64,000 nucleotides of DNA. It comes from JBCCQH01 sp039024435. Lineage in GTDB: Bacteria > Bacteroidota > Bacteroidia > J057 > JADKCL01. The translations under genes were made by a program, and so were the position numbers. Every line of letters starts with the position of its first letter. The first letter of the stretch is position 1. Shown piece by piece: positions 17,012 to 26,081 of the stretch. Below the pieces are notes generated by a model. The model saw only the letters and a program-made list of their open reading frames with translations, searched no databases and was not told the DNA's origin. The DNA lies in NCBI GenBank assembly GCA_039024435.1, contig JBCCQH010000022.1:1-64000 (forward strand), written 5' to 3'.

Positions 17012-17911
17012 TCACGGGAAATTTTTAAACCCCCACTTTTGGCGCAAGGGATCGAGTTCGAAGCGGCCAGTGATGGGTACTGGGTAGTTAAGGCCGGCCA
17101 GATCGACGGTGACTTCGCCCCAGGTGTAATATTGAATTTTGCCCTTGAACACGCCTTTGAGCAAGTCTTTTCCGGTGCTCAAATTGGCGATTTCTAGGTC
17201 CACGGGAATTTTGCCGGTGCCATTGGCCTTGACGGACGCAGGGGCTTTGAGGGACCATTTTCCGGAACTGGCTTCGTGCATGCCTTTACTGGAAAATTCC
17301 AGGTCCATCGCAGAGATGGTGTAGGGGATGGCGAGGGGATTCTGAAAGACGGCGGTGCAGCGGAACTGCGACGCTTTCGGCGAGAGCGCGGTCAGGCGGA
17401 TGTTTTGGAATTCGGGTTGGGCTTCCGCCAGGGCTTGATCAAGCAGTTCGGAGATCAGCTCTTTTGGGGAAATGGTCGCCGTGACCGCAACGGTATGGCG
17501 GTAGTGCAGGCGGGAAAATTCGCCCGAAAGCAAGACCTCGAGCTCCGCGGAACTCCGGTCAAACAAGGAGGGATGCAGCGAAATCACACCGGGGAGATCG
17601 ATATCGGCGGGCAAAGCCAAGTCACTCACCGTGTTTGCGGGGAGCTTGAGTTGGGGCATTTGCCCCGTTCCGATGACCGTATCGTGGTAGGAGACCACGT
17701 AATCGAGGGCGTAGGCCGAAAGGGCAAAAAAATTGTCGTTGCGGATCTGGCAGTGAAGTTCCGCTTTGAGTTGCTGGTCTTCGAGTCCCTTGACTTCGAG
17801 GTCTTGAAATTCCACCAGTTCCGGAACGGCAAAGGTGGCGGCGATGATGCCCACAGCCACCGCAATGAGCAATAGGAGCACCAGGAAGATACGGAGCAGT
17901 CGGCGTTGCAT
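17012..17911 (-). CDS. LEA14/WHy-like membrane protein
   Basis: A 299-residue protein with an N-terminal membrane anchor (RIFLVLLLLIAVAVGIIAA). Two WHy-like beta-sandwich halves seem present: ELVEFQDLEVKGLEDQQLKAELHCQIRNDN... and FQNIRLTALSPKASQFRCTAVFQNP..., both with the [hydrophobic]-x-NP/ND pattern of LEA14 proteins. The start at 17911 gives a TGATG overlap with the M48 gene, so translation is likely coupled. WHy/LEA14 domains are linked with stress and desiccation protection, but a specific role is unknown. It sits in the kinase operon, where an envelope-localised client or sensor is a reasonable guess. Confidence 0.65.
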   Translation of the reverse strand: MQRRLLRIFLVLLLLIAVAVGIIAATFAVPELVEFQDLEVKGLEDQQLKAELHCQIRNDNFFALSAYALDYVVSYHDTVIGTGQMPQLKLPANTVSDLALPADIDLPGVISLHPSLFDRSSAELEVLLSGEFSRLHYRHTVAVTATISPKELISELLDQALAEAQPEFQNIRLTALSPKASQFRCTAVFQNPLAIPYTISAMDLEFSSKGMHEASSGKWSLKAPASVKANGTGKIPVDLEIANLSTGKDLLKGVFKGKIQYYTWGEVTVDLAGLNYPVPITGRFELDPLRQKWGFKNFP

Positions 17912-18795
17912 CAGTTGGGGCAATTGTGTTGGTGGTGATCGCGGAGGTGGTCGCGGTAACATTTGATTCGCTTGCCGGAATAGGGATGGCTGCGCAGCAG
18001 ATTGTCCAGTTCATTTTCGGCGCGTTCTGAGCGCTTGATCCGCTCCCAAAAATCGATCCCCCGGCAAGCTTCGTAGCCGGAGGAAAGCGCCAAGTCAATG
18101 CCGTAAATGTCGGCTTCGGCTTCGCTGCGCTGGTTGAAACCCATGGTGATGAAGCTGGCAACGTCGGCGATGACCGCGCCGGCTTCCTGTCCGAAAACCC
18201 CCTCGATCAGCTCTTGCTGCTTGATCCGGCGGGCGATGTGTCCGAGTTCGTTGTGCCCGATTTCGTGCCCGATGATGCAGGCAATCTCGTCCAGGCTTTC
18301 CGCCTCGTCCAGGAGGCGGGTGGTCACGAAGATCTCGCCGCCCAGCGTAAAGGCATTGGGTTGAGCGGCCCGCACCACGTAGATGTTGTAGTCAATCTGA
18401 CTGGGATGGGTCCGAACGCGGTTGAGCTTGCGCATGATGCCTTCCAGTTTCTTTTGCTGAGGGTGATTCCGAATGACCGGAAATTGTTTTTCCAGTTCGG
18501 ACCGCATTTCGTCGCCGTACTGGTCCTGGCGGGCATCGCTGACTTCCTCACCGACATCGTCCACAAATTCGTCGCGGATTTCCCCCAGGACATCCAAAAT
18601 TCCGTCACTGACCGAGGTTTCTTCGCTTTGCAGGCAGGCGAGGTCGTAAGTGGCGGGATCGCACATCATCGCCATGTTGACCGCCGGCGGCTCTGCGGTG
18701 TCGGGCACTTGTGCGGGGGGCGATTCTTCGGCTTCACAAGAAAAAAACAGGCAGGCCAGCCACAAGAATTTGGAAATTCGTTTCCGATTTGCCAT
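17911..18795 (-). CDS. M48 family metalloprotease lipoprotein
   Basis: A 294-residue protein. The N-terminal signal ends in FFSC, so Cys20 is the probable lipid attachment site. The zinc motif HEIGH (177-181) is followed by the helical segment around NQRSEAEADIYG, which supplies the third ligand. Related enzymes (BepA/LoiP type) are envelope proteases that remove misassembled membrane proteins. It has no TPR region like BepA, so it is closer to LoiP. It is the first gene of the minus-strand kinase operon and starts only 37 bp from the divergent FHA-ABC gene, so the two operons probably share a control region. Confidence 0.85.
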   Translation of the reverse strand: MANRKRISKFLWLACLFFSCEAEESPPAQVPDTAEPPAVNMAMMCDPATYDLACLQSEETSVSDGILDVLGEIRDEFVDDVGEEVSDARQDQYGDEMRSELEKQFPVIRNHPQQKKLEGIMRKLNRVRTHPSQIDYNIYVVRAAQPNAFTLGGEIFVTTRLLDEAESLDEIACIIGHEIGHNELGHIARRIKQQELIEGVFGQEAGAVIADVASFITMGFNQRSEAEADIYGIDLALSSGYEACRGIDFWERIKRSERAENELDNLLRSHPYSGKRIKCYRDHLRDHHQHNCPN

Positions 18796-18832
18796 AATTA
18801 ACCGTTATTTATCAATCCGAACCTTTTGAGAA
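18796..18832. promoter_or_regulatory. Compact divergent control region
   Basis: Only 37 bp separate the start codons of two oppositely oriented operons (M48-LEA14-kinases-FHA and FHA-ABC-FHA-vWA-PP2C). Promoters for both must lie within or overlap the coding starts. AT-rich words (TTATTTATC) are present but no unambiguous TAnnTTTG box. Confidence 0.45.
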
Positions 18833-21124
18833 GTGGCAAGATATCTAATTATTCGCCAAAATGGCAATATTCGTCAGCGGATTGAGTTGAGAAAAGGAGA
18901 AAATACCGCGATTACCCTGGGGGCCAACCCCACCGCAGTCGACGTTCACTTGGCTCACGATCTCATCTCCCGCACGCACGCCCAGGTCCTGGTCGATGCC
19001 GATGGTATGGTATACGTGATCGACCAAAAAAGCACCAATGGAACTTTTTTGAATGGAAAACGGCTTAGTCCCCACAGTCCTTACCTCATCGATACGGCGG
19101 ACAAAGTCACCCTGGCGGGCAAGCAGGTTGCCAGCCTGAGCATTGAGACGGGAGATGCCACGCCCCCTCCTCCTTCACCGCCTCCGCCCAATGGCCGCCC
19201 CTCTCTGTTGCAGTTGCTCCAGGAAAAGAAGAAGGTCGTCGTGGGACGCGGCAAAGACTGCGATTTGGTCATCGACATGCCGACCATCAGCCGGAAACAC
19301 GCCGCCTTTCGGCTGGGTTCCGGTGGGGCCATTGCCCTGACCGACCTCAACTCCACCAATGGCACCTACGTCAACGGGCGGCGGATTTCCGGAACGGTCA
19401 CCGTGGCCGCCAGCGACGTGATCGTAGTGGGGCGCAGCATCCTAAAATTGGGCGAAAAGCCCCGCGAACTCTCCACCGAAGTAGCCATTTTGGCCCGGGG
19501 AATCATGAAACAATTTTCCAACGGTAAGATTGGATTGCGCGAAACCGATCTGAACGTGCCCGCTGGGGCCATGGTGGCCATCATGGGGCCCTCCGGCTGC
19601 GGGAAATCTACCCTCCTCAAGTGCCTGACCGGGGAAGCGCCCCCGACCAAGGGCACCATCCGGCTGGCCGGACTGGAACTGATCCAGAATTACGATTTGC
19701 TGAAAAGTTTCATCGGCTACGTGCCCCAGGACGACATCGTCCACCGGCAACTGACCGTCTACCAATCGCTTTTTTTCGCGGCCAAGTTGCGCCTCGACGA
19801 TACGCGCCGCAGCCAGATTGACCAGAAAATCGACCAGGTCTTGCAGCAATTGCACATTGTGGAGATCAAGCACAGCCCCATCGCCAAGATCAGCGGCGGG
19901 CAGCGCAAGCGGGTTTCCATTGCGGTGGAACTGCTCACCGATCCGCTGATTTTGTTCCTCGACGAACCCACTTCCCCCCTGGATCCCCAGACCATTGCCG
20001 AATTCATGAAGATTCTGCAAGACCTCGCGCGCTCGGGAACCACGGTGGTCATGGTCACCCACAAACCGGAAGACCTGACTTTCATGGATTCAGTGATTTT
20101 CATGGCTGAGGGCGGCTACCTGTGTTACAACGGCCCAGCCGATGCCTACAAGGCGCATTTTGGCGTAGAGACCGCCGTGGAAGTCTACGCCAATATCTCC
20201 GGTCCCAAAGCCAAAAGCTGGGTGGCCCGGTTTCAGGGCGCTGCGGATCGCTCCGCCGGCACCGGTTCCCGCCCCGCCCCCTTGCAGAAGCGCTCCAATA
20301 AATCGTACGCCTCCCAGTTATTTTGGCTGAGTGCCCGCAACCTCCGCATCAAGACCAATGACCTGCTTAACGTGGGCATCCTGATCGGCCAGGCACCAAT
20401 CATCGCCTTGCTGGTGTGCCTCATTTTCGAATATTTCACCGCCGCAGTTCCCTTTTTGGTGGTGCTGTCCGCCATTTGGTTTGGGACGAGCAATGCGGCC
20501 CGGGAAATCGTCAGTGAAGCTTCGGTCTACCGGCGGGAGCGGATGTTCAACCTGAGGATTGGACCGTACATTCTCTCTAAACTGGTGGTGCTGTCCTTGT
20601 TTGCCCTGATTCAGGCGGTGCTGTTTTCGACGATCATCTACCTGCGTTTCCACGAGGATGCGGTCCCGTGGACGAACCTGCCGGGCACAATCTTGTGGGT
20701 CTGGTACCTGACGGTGAGTGCGACGGTTCTGGGGCTGATGCTGTCCGCCCTGGTCAATACCGCCGAGAAAGTCATGACCCTGGTGCCGTTGGTGCTCATT
20801 CCCCAGGTGATGCTGGCCGGGGTGGTCGCACCGATTCGCAACGGAGTTGTCGAGATTTTGAGTTACTTTGCGATGACCCGCTGGGGATACGAGGGCCTGG
20901 TACTGATCCAGGGCGAGGTCGGGGTAAATGGCGGAGTAGAGGAGACATTGGTGGCAACCGATGCCAAAACGGTGCTGGAGGGCAATTACCCTTCCGAATA
21001 CGAAGATACCTTCGGTGATCTGGCGTACCAGTTAGAACTGGACGTCGTCGCCGTAGGAGTACTGACCTTGATTGTATTGGTGGTGCTGGTTGCCGCCATG
21101 CGCCGCAAAGACGCAATATCATGA
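18833..21124 (+). CDS. Dual-FHA ABC transporter (ABCG-type half transporter)
   Basis: A 763-residue protein, GTG start. FHA1 (about 1-105) has SRTH but Ala31 in place of the usual Arg after Gly, so phosphothreonine binding may be weak. FHA2 (about 130-207) is canonical (GRG, SRKH, NSTNGTYVNG). The ABC domain (about 215-455) has Walker A GPSGCGKST (252-260), signature ISGGQRKRVSIA, and Walker B FLDEPTS. The usual SGLD loop is SPLD. The C-terminal ABC2 membrane domain has about six helices (about 500-760). This layout resembles mycobacterial Rv1747, whose FHA domains bind a Ser/Thr kinase. In this window it heads the operon that ends with PP2C, so kinase-controlled export is likely. The substrate is unknown. 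Confidence 0.9.
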   Translation: MARYLIIRQNGNIRQRIELRKGENTAITLGANPTAVDVHLAHDLISRTHAQVLVDADGMVYVIDQKSTNGTFLNGKRLSPHSPYLIDTADKVTLAGKQVASLSIETGDATPPPPSPPPPNGRPSLLQLLQEKKKVVVGRGKDCDLVIDMPTISRKHAAFRLGSGGAIALTDLNSTNGTYVNGRRISGTVTVAASDVIVVGRSILKLGEKPRELSTEVAILARGIMKQFSNGKIGLRETDLNVPAGAMVAIMGPSGCGKSTLLKCLTGEAPPTKGTIRLAGLELIQNYDLLKSFIGYVPQDDIVHRQLTVYQSLFFAAKLRLDDTRRSQIDQKIDQVLQQLHIVEIKHSPIAKISGGQRKRVSIAVELLTDPLILFLDEPTSPLDPQTIAEFMKILQDLARSGTTVVMVTHKPEDLTFMDSVIFMAEGGYLCYNGPADAYKAHFGVETAVEVYANISGPKAKSWVARFQGAADRSAGTGSRPAPLQKRSNKSYASQLFWLSARNLRIKTNDLLNVGILIGQAPIIALLVCLIFEYFTAAVPFLVVLSAIWFGTSNAAREIVSEASVYRRERMFNLRIGPYILSKLVVLSLFALIQAVLFSTIIYLRFHEDAVPWTNLPGTILWVWYLTVSATVLGLMLSALVNTAEKVMTLVPLVLIPQVMLAGVVAPIRNGVVEILSYFAMTRWGYEGLVLIQGEVGVNGGVEETLVATDAKTVLEGNYPSEYEDTFGDLAYQLELDVVAVGVLTLIVLVVLVAAMRRKDAIS

Positions 21125-21155
21125 ATTGTATTGAGCAAAATGTAAACCGAGAAAA

Positions 21156-21779
21156 ATGAAAGGATTTCAAAAGTGCGAAAAGGGCCATTTTTTCAAGGAA
21201 GAATTGTCGGTCTGTCCCTACTGTCCCAAGGCGCAAGCCGGAATGGATGCCGATTCGGCAACCCGCATTTCTGGCGGTGGTGGTGGGGGCAGCGGCGGTG
21301 GCGGTGATTTGGGCAAAACGGTGATCGGTGGGGGCGAAGACTCGCCGGTTTCGCCGGTGAGTCCGCAGCGACCTCCGGTGCGCGACCTCGGAAAGACCTA
21401 CATCCAAGAAGTAGAAGAGGTCAGCAGTGAGCAAGGCACCCGCGAGGTGGTGCGGCAGCGGTCTTCGCGGAAGATTGTCGGCTGGTTGATTTCTTATACC
21501 TTGGACCCGATGGGCATCGACTACCGGATCTACGAAGGCAACAATGCGCTCGGCCGCACTGCGGGGAACAACATTTCCATTCCGAACGATCCCTCGATTT
21601 CGGGCAAGCACGCCACCATTCTGTTCAAGAAAGGCCGCTTCTTTGTGCGGGACGAAATGGCCGCCAACGGCACGTTCATCAACAATGAGGAGTTGGAAAT
21701 CGGGCAACCCCAAGAGATCAAGGACGGGGACAAACTGCGGCTCGGAAAAACTGAGTTCATCTTCAAAACTCCATTCTGA
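21156..21779 (+). CDS. Zinc-ribbon FHA domain protein
   Basis: A 207-residue cytosolic protein. The N-terminus has a possible zinc-binding element, CEKGHFF then CPYCP. A glycine/serine-rich flexible segment follows (about 33-50), with LGKTVIG and LGKTYIQ motifs that may be phosphorylation sites. The C-terminal FHA domain (about 105-205) has LGRTAGNN, SISGKH in place of SRxH, and NGTFINN. A single protein that carries a reader domain and Thr-rich peptides may self-associate or bridge kinases and the ABC transporter. It lies 31 bp after the FHA-ABC gene, and its stop overlaps the next start as TGATG. Function beyond phospho-reading is unknown. Confidence 0.8.
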   Translation: MKGFQKCEKGHFFKEELSVCPYCPKAQAGMDADSATRISGGGGGGSGGGGDLGKTVIGGGEDSPVSPVSPQRPPVRDLGKTYIQEVEEVSSEQGTREVVRQRSSRKIVGWLISYTLDPMGIDYRIYEGNNALGRTAGNNISIPNDPSISGKHATILFKKGRFFVRDEMAANGTFINNEELEIGQPQEIKDGDKLRLGKTEFIFKTPF

Positions 21780-23326
21780 TGGCCATGCGTCGATTGAAAA
21801 CGATTCTGGGCGTGTTGGGGCTGCTGACCCTGTGGGTGAGCGGAGCGGCCCAGTTGCATCAAGTTGGGGAGGCGGATGTATCCAGATTTCCCGAAGTCAA
21901 GGTGCGCCTGGCGGACCGCGATCCCACCGTTTACGGGAAGGAACACTTCAAAGTAATGGCCGGGGATACGGCCCTGGAATTCACGGTGAAGGACACGGTT
22001 GGGGAGGAGGCGGATCAGCCCAAAACGGTACTGGTCTTGTGGGAATTGCTCACCTACGCCGAGCGAAAGGAGCAAAACGCCTACCTGCGGAAGTTTTTGC
22101 AGAATGCCCTGCCGGGCATGGTGGACGCGGGGGACCGCATCAACCTGGCGACATTTGCCTGGACCGATCTGGAAGGCCCCTACCAGTCTTTGCGGCTGTT
22201 GGCGCCGGATTTTGGGGAGGACGTCGGTCCCTTGCTGGATTCCGTGGCGGTGGCGCAGCCTCCCGGAGGCAAAGGGGTGCAGCCCAACCACGGTTCGGAG
22301 CTGTACTACGCCTTGGATGAAGGAGTGGACTTGCTGGTGCAGGAAACCGGGGCCCGTGTGCTGGTGATTTTATCGGCGGAGTTCCCGAACATTTTCAATC
22401 CTTCCATAGAAAAAGCTCCGGTCATCGAAAAGGCCCGCAAAGCCGAGGTCAGCATCTACAACTACCGCTACAAGGTCAAAAATGCGAAGTACGCGATTGA
22501 CGATGTGGCCGAGGCGACGTTTGGACTTTCTCATCTGCTGGACAAGGACACTCCGGAGCGAAGCATCGGCGTCCTGCAGGACCACCTTAGCGGAGCCACC
22601 GCCCGAGCGGCGGGCCAGGTGTACGATCTGACTTTCACCGCAGAGCATCCGGCAGATGGTGAATTCCGGCAGGTGCAAATTGTAGCCGGAAATGATCCTT
22701 TGCTGATCAGTTACAAAACGGGGGCCCCAAGCCTGGGGGACCAACTGCTGGAAAATCCGCTCTGGCTGGTGATTGCCGGTGGGATGTTGCTGCTGCTCAT
22801 CGGGGTCCTGCTGTTTTTGCGGTCGCGGCGCAAAAAAGCCGAAGCCGTCGCCGAGGCCATCCGCCAAAAAGAAATGGACGAATTGGCGCGCCGCGGGGAT
22901 GAAGCTGAGGAACACTTGGCGGAATTGACCGAAATGCAACGCAAGGAAGAGGAACGCCGGGCGCAAGCGGATCAGGCCCAGCGTGATCGGGAAGCCGCCG
23001 AGGAACAGGAGCGCCTGCGGACCGAAATGTTTTCCGGAGGCAGAGCGCCCCGCTTGCGGTTGCAAGCCGAGGGCAGCTCCCAAACCATTGAGTTGCCGGG
23101 GCCGATTGTGATATTGGGGCGGGGAGAAGATACCGACATCCTCATCCAGCACAATACGGTTTCGCGGGCCCACGCGCAGATCGTGTACGTGGAAGGAAAT
23201 TATTTGCTGACTGACCTCGGCAGCACCAACGGCACCTTCCACAATGGTGTCCGGGTGGACTCGGCTTCCCTGCGGCACGGCGACGCACTGAGCCTGGGGG
23301 ATGCCCGCCTGATCTTTTACATTTAA
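21779..23326 (+). CDS. Exported vWA-like, coiled-coil and FHA membrane protein
   Basis: A 515-residue protein with a signal sequence (RRLKTILGVLGLLTLWVSGAAQ). The external part (about 30-320) resembles a vWA domain (TVLVLWELLTYAE, then GARVLVILSAEFPN), but the metal-ion DxSxS site is absent. A membrane helix (PLWLVIAGGMLLLLIGVLLFL) is followed by a charged coiled coil (about 345-415) and a cytosolic FHA domain (about 425-515; LGRGEDTD, SRAHAQ, GSTNGTFHNG). It thus spans the membrane and could couple an external binding event to phosphothreonine recognition inside. It overlaps the previous gene by 1 base and lies 10 bp before PP2C. Confidence 0.75.
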   Translation: MAMRRLKTILGVLGLLTLWVSGAAQLHQVGEADVSRFPEVKVRLADRDPTVYGKEHFKVMAGDTALEFTVKDTVGEEADQPKTVLVLWELLTYAERKEQNAYLRKFLQNALPGMVDAGDRINLATFAWTDLEGPYQSLRLLAPDFGEDVGPLLDSVAVAQPPGGKGVQPNHGSELYYALDEGVDLLVQETGARVLVILSAEFPNIFNPSIEKAPVIEKARKAEVSIYNYRYKVKNAKYAIDDVAEATFGLSHLLDKDTPERSIGVLQDHLSGATARAAGQVYDLTFTAEHPADGEFRQVQIVAGNDPLLISYKTGAPSLGDQLLENPLWLVIAGGMLLLLIGVLLFLRSRRKKAEAVAEAIRQKEMDELARRGDEAEEHLAELTEMQRKEEERRAQADQAQRDREAAEEQERLRTEMFSGGRAPRLRLQAEGSSQTIELPGPIVILGRGEDTDILIQHNTVSRAHAQIVYVEGNYLLTDLGSTNGTFHNGVRVDSASLRHGDALSLGDARLIFYI

Positions 23327-23336
23327 ACCGAGCACC

Positions 23337-24542
23337 ATGCGATACACCTTTTTTGAGAAAACTGACGTCGGCCGGGTCCGTCAAGCCAATGAGGACTCCA
23401 TTGGGCATCTGGAAACCGATTGGGGGTTGGTGCTGATCCTTTGCGATGGCATGGGCGGCCACCGGGGGGGCGCAACCGCTTCCCAATTGGCGGTCAAGTG
23501 CATCCGTGAATACTTTTCCAGCTATCAAGCCGATGCCGATGAAGTGACCGCCCTGCGCAACGCTGTTTCTTTCGCCAATGAGCAGATCTACGCCACGGCG
23601 GTTAACGAACCCGAACTCAAAGGCATGGGCACGACTTGTGTAGTGGTCCTGGTCAAAGGTGAGCAAATTTGGATTGCCCACGTGGGCGATAGCCGGGCCT
23701 ACCTCTACGCCGATCAACGGCTCAAACGCCTGACCCGGGACCACTCCTTTGTGCAGGGCCTCGTGGATCAGGGCGTGATCACCGATGAGGAAGCGGAACG
23801 ACATCCCCGCAAAAACGAGTTGATGCTGGCCCTGGGGATTCGGCCGGAAGTGGAAGTCACCGTGACGGAAAAACCGATTTTGCCGGTTTCCGGGGACCGC
23901 TTTCTGATCTGTTCGGATGGATTGAACGGGATGATCAATGACCGGGAAATCGCCTCCTGCCTGGAAAATCACCTGGATTTGGCCCAGTTGGGCACGGTGT
24001 TGATTGAGCGGGCGAATGAAAATGGGGGAACGGACAACATCTCGGTGCAAGTGCTGCGGATCGATGCGTCGCCGCATCGGAAGCGGACCTTTGTGCCGAT
24101 TTTACCGCCGATGAGCCGCCGCACGACAGATCCCCGCTCTCAGCCGGTGGAAGGCATTCCATCGGAGGCGAAAAAGTTGTCGGTGCAGTGGAACCGGGTG
24201 CTGCCCGTGCTCGGGATTTTGGCGGTACTGCTGGTGGCGGTGCTGGTCCTGACCCCTCTGGGCGGTGCGGAGCCGGATCCGCCCCCGAACGAGGTGGAGC
24301 TGTCCGAGAAAATGATGGAGAAAGTCCAAGGCTTTCTCGAAAAGCTGGAAGCGAAGGCGACTCCGGAATGCAAGGCCGACTTCCGGGCGTTTCTCGAGGA
24401 GTGCGGTGACGGAAAAATCAATACGACTTGCCTAGCGCAAGCCTGGAAGGTCAAAAAGAGTTGTAACCTGACCCTCAAAAGCGAACGGACGGCGGATCCG
24501 GTCCCGGCCGATACCACGGCCGGCCCGAAACCCGCGAATTAG
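23337..24542 (+). CDS. PP2C-type Ser/Thr protein phosphatase with membrane anchor
   Basis: A 401-residue protein. The catalytic domain (about 1-240) has the metal and phosphate motifs RQANEDS, LCDGMGGHRGG, AHVGDSRAYLY, ICSDGLNGM and GGTDNISV. One membrane segment (PVLGILAVLLVAVLVLTPL) lies near 285. A C-terminal external tail of about 90 residues has several cysteines (ATPECKADF, EECGDG, TTCLAQ, KKSCN) that may form disulphides. It is the last gene of the FHA-ABC operon and is probably the off-switch for phosphosites written by the three neighbouring kinases. Its membrane anchoring agrees with the anchored kinases. Confidence 0.92.
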   Translation: MRYTFFEKTDVGRVRQANEDSIGHLETDWGLVLILCDGMGGHRGGATASQLAVKCIREYFSSYQADADEVTALRNAVSFANEQIYATAVNEPELKGMGTTCVVVLVKGEQIWIAHVGDSRAYLYADQRLKRLTRDHSFVQGLVDQGVITDEEAERHPRKNELMLALGIRPEVEVTVTEKPILPVSGDRFLICSDGLNGMINDREIASCLENHLDLAQLGTVLIERANENGGTDNISVQVLRIDASPHRKRTFVPILPPMSRRTTDPRSQPVEGIPSEAKKLSVQWNRVLPVLGILAVLLVAVLVLTPLGGAEPDPPPNEVELSEKMMEKVQGFLEKLEAKATPECKADFRAFLEECGDGKINTTCLAQAWKVKKSCNLTLKSERTADPVPADTTAGPKPAN

Positions 24543-24611
24543 GATCAAGACGTCCGATTCTGGTTGCGGGCCGGGGGACTTACCCCACCGGATGCGGGCT
24601 GCGTTGGGCGG

Positions 24612-25913
24612 TTAAAATTCCCCTTTCCAGGTTTCCGGATCGCCCAGGGCCTGCTCCCCGGAGCGCATGTCTTTGACCTCAAACTGGCCGGCCTGATCGC
24701 GGGAAGCCACCCAGACGTAGGGCACGCGGCGCTTGCCCGCGTACTTGAACTGCTTACCGATTTTGTCCGGATAGGCGTAGGTCTCCACCCGGTAGCCCCG
24801 TCGCCGCAGGACATTGGCGAGGCGGACCACCTCCGGCAAGTCGTTGTCGTCGGTGCGGAGTACCAGCACGTCGATGAACGGTTCATTGAGGTCCGGGAGC
24901 AGGCCCCGGTCCACCATTCCCCCAAAGATGCGGCTCAATCCGATGGAAAAGCCCACCCCCGGCAAGTGCCGATTCGTAAAGCGCGCAGCGAGGTTGTCGT
25001 AGCGGCCCCCGGAGCAGATGCTCCCCAAACCGATGTCTTCCACAAATTTCCCCTCAAAAATCGTCCCGGTGTAGTAATCAAAACCCCGCACGAAGGACAG
25101 ATCGGCTCGGACATTGGCGTCGCCCGCGTGGGCGACCATGGTCATGATGCTGGCCAGTTCGGAGATTCCGGCCTCGGTCTTTTCGGTGTGGACCCCGAGG
25201 GCACGGAATTCCTCCACAAAGCTCAGGTCCCGGCTTTTGATCGCCGCCGGAAGCAGGGCCTGCTCGATGGTGGCCGCTTCCAGACCGACCTCTTCGCGGA
25301 GCAATTTTGCGACGCCTTCCCGTCCCACCTTGTCCATCTTGTCGATGATGCGCAGGCTGTTTTCGGTATCTTCCACCCCGATCCCTTCGAGGAAGCCTTC
25401 GTAGATCTTGCGGTTGCTCACGCCAATGACAAACTCGGGGATGCCGAGCGCCTTCATCGCTTCCTGGCCCGCGTACAGTACCTCAAAATCGAAGTAGAGG
25501 CCCAGTTTGCCATTGTCCACCACGTCAATGTCGCACTGGTAGAACTCGCGGTACCGTCCTTTTTGCGGACGCTCGCCCCGCCAGATCTTTTGCATTTGGT
25601 AGCGGCGAAAGGGAAAAGTCAGTTGGCCCTGGTTTTGGGCGACGTAGCGGGCAAACGGCACGGTCAAGTCGTAGTGCAGACCGAACTTCTCGCTGGCATT
25701 TTCGTGGAGCTTCTTCACCACGTAGATTTCCTTGTCGATGTCGCCTTTGGCGCGGAGGACATCGAGGAGTTCGATGGCCGGCGTCTCAATTGGGAGGTAG
25801 CCGTAGTGTTCGTACACCGCTCGGATGCGGTCAATCCACTGCTGTTCAATCCGTTTCACTTGGGGCAGCCATTCCGGAAATCCGGTAATCGCCCTTGCCT
25901 TGACCTGTGCCAT
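24612..25913 (-). CDS. hisS: Histidine-tRNA ligase
   Basis: A 433-residue protein. The class II motif 2 region is clear (RRYQMQKIWRGERPQKGRYREFYQCDID has the essential Arg and acidic residues), followed by the histidine-A motif LSFVRGFDYYTGTIFE. The motif 3 region (GVGFSIGLSRIFGG) precedes an anticodon-binding C-terminal domain (DVLVLRTDDNDLPEVVRLANVLRRRGYRVE). It charges tRNA-His with histidine. Length fits the normal bacterial form. It is convergent with the PP2C gene (69 bp between the two stops) and divergent from porQ, so it appears to be its own transcription unit. Confidence 0.95.
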   Translation of the reverse strand: MAQVKARAITGFPEWLPQVKRIEQQWIDRIRAVYEHYGYLPIETPAIELLDVLRAKGDIDKEIYVVKKLHENASEKFGLHYDLTVPFARYVAQNQGQLTFPFRRYQMQKIWRGERPQKGRYREFYQCDIDVVDNGKLGLYFDFEVLYAGQEAMKALGIPEFVIGVSNRKIYEGFLEGIGVEDTENSLRIIDKMDKVGREGVAKLLREEVGLEAATIEQALLPAAIKSRDLSFVEEFRALGVHTEKTEAGISELASIMTMVAHAGDANVRADLSFVRGFDYYTGTIFEGKFVEDIGLGSICSGGRYDNLAARFTNRHLPGVGFSIGLSRIFGGMVDRGLLPDLNEPFIDVLVLRTDDNDLPEVVRLANVLRRRGYRVETYAYPDKIGKQFKYAGKRRVPYVWVASRDQAGQFEVKDMRSGEQALGDPETWKGEF

Positions 25914-26081
25914 ATTGTTCGGTAATTGGGTGAAAAACCAAGTTCAGGCGGCAAAAATCGGAATAAAAAGCAGAGATGTCCAGTTTTTTCCCGTTTCCCC
26001 CCGCAATTGGGGGAGAAGTTTGTCGGACACTCCCATATTTTTTGCATTCCGATTCTCTCCGAATTTCACTTACTTGGCTGA

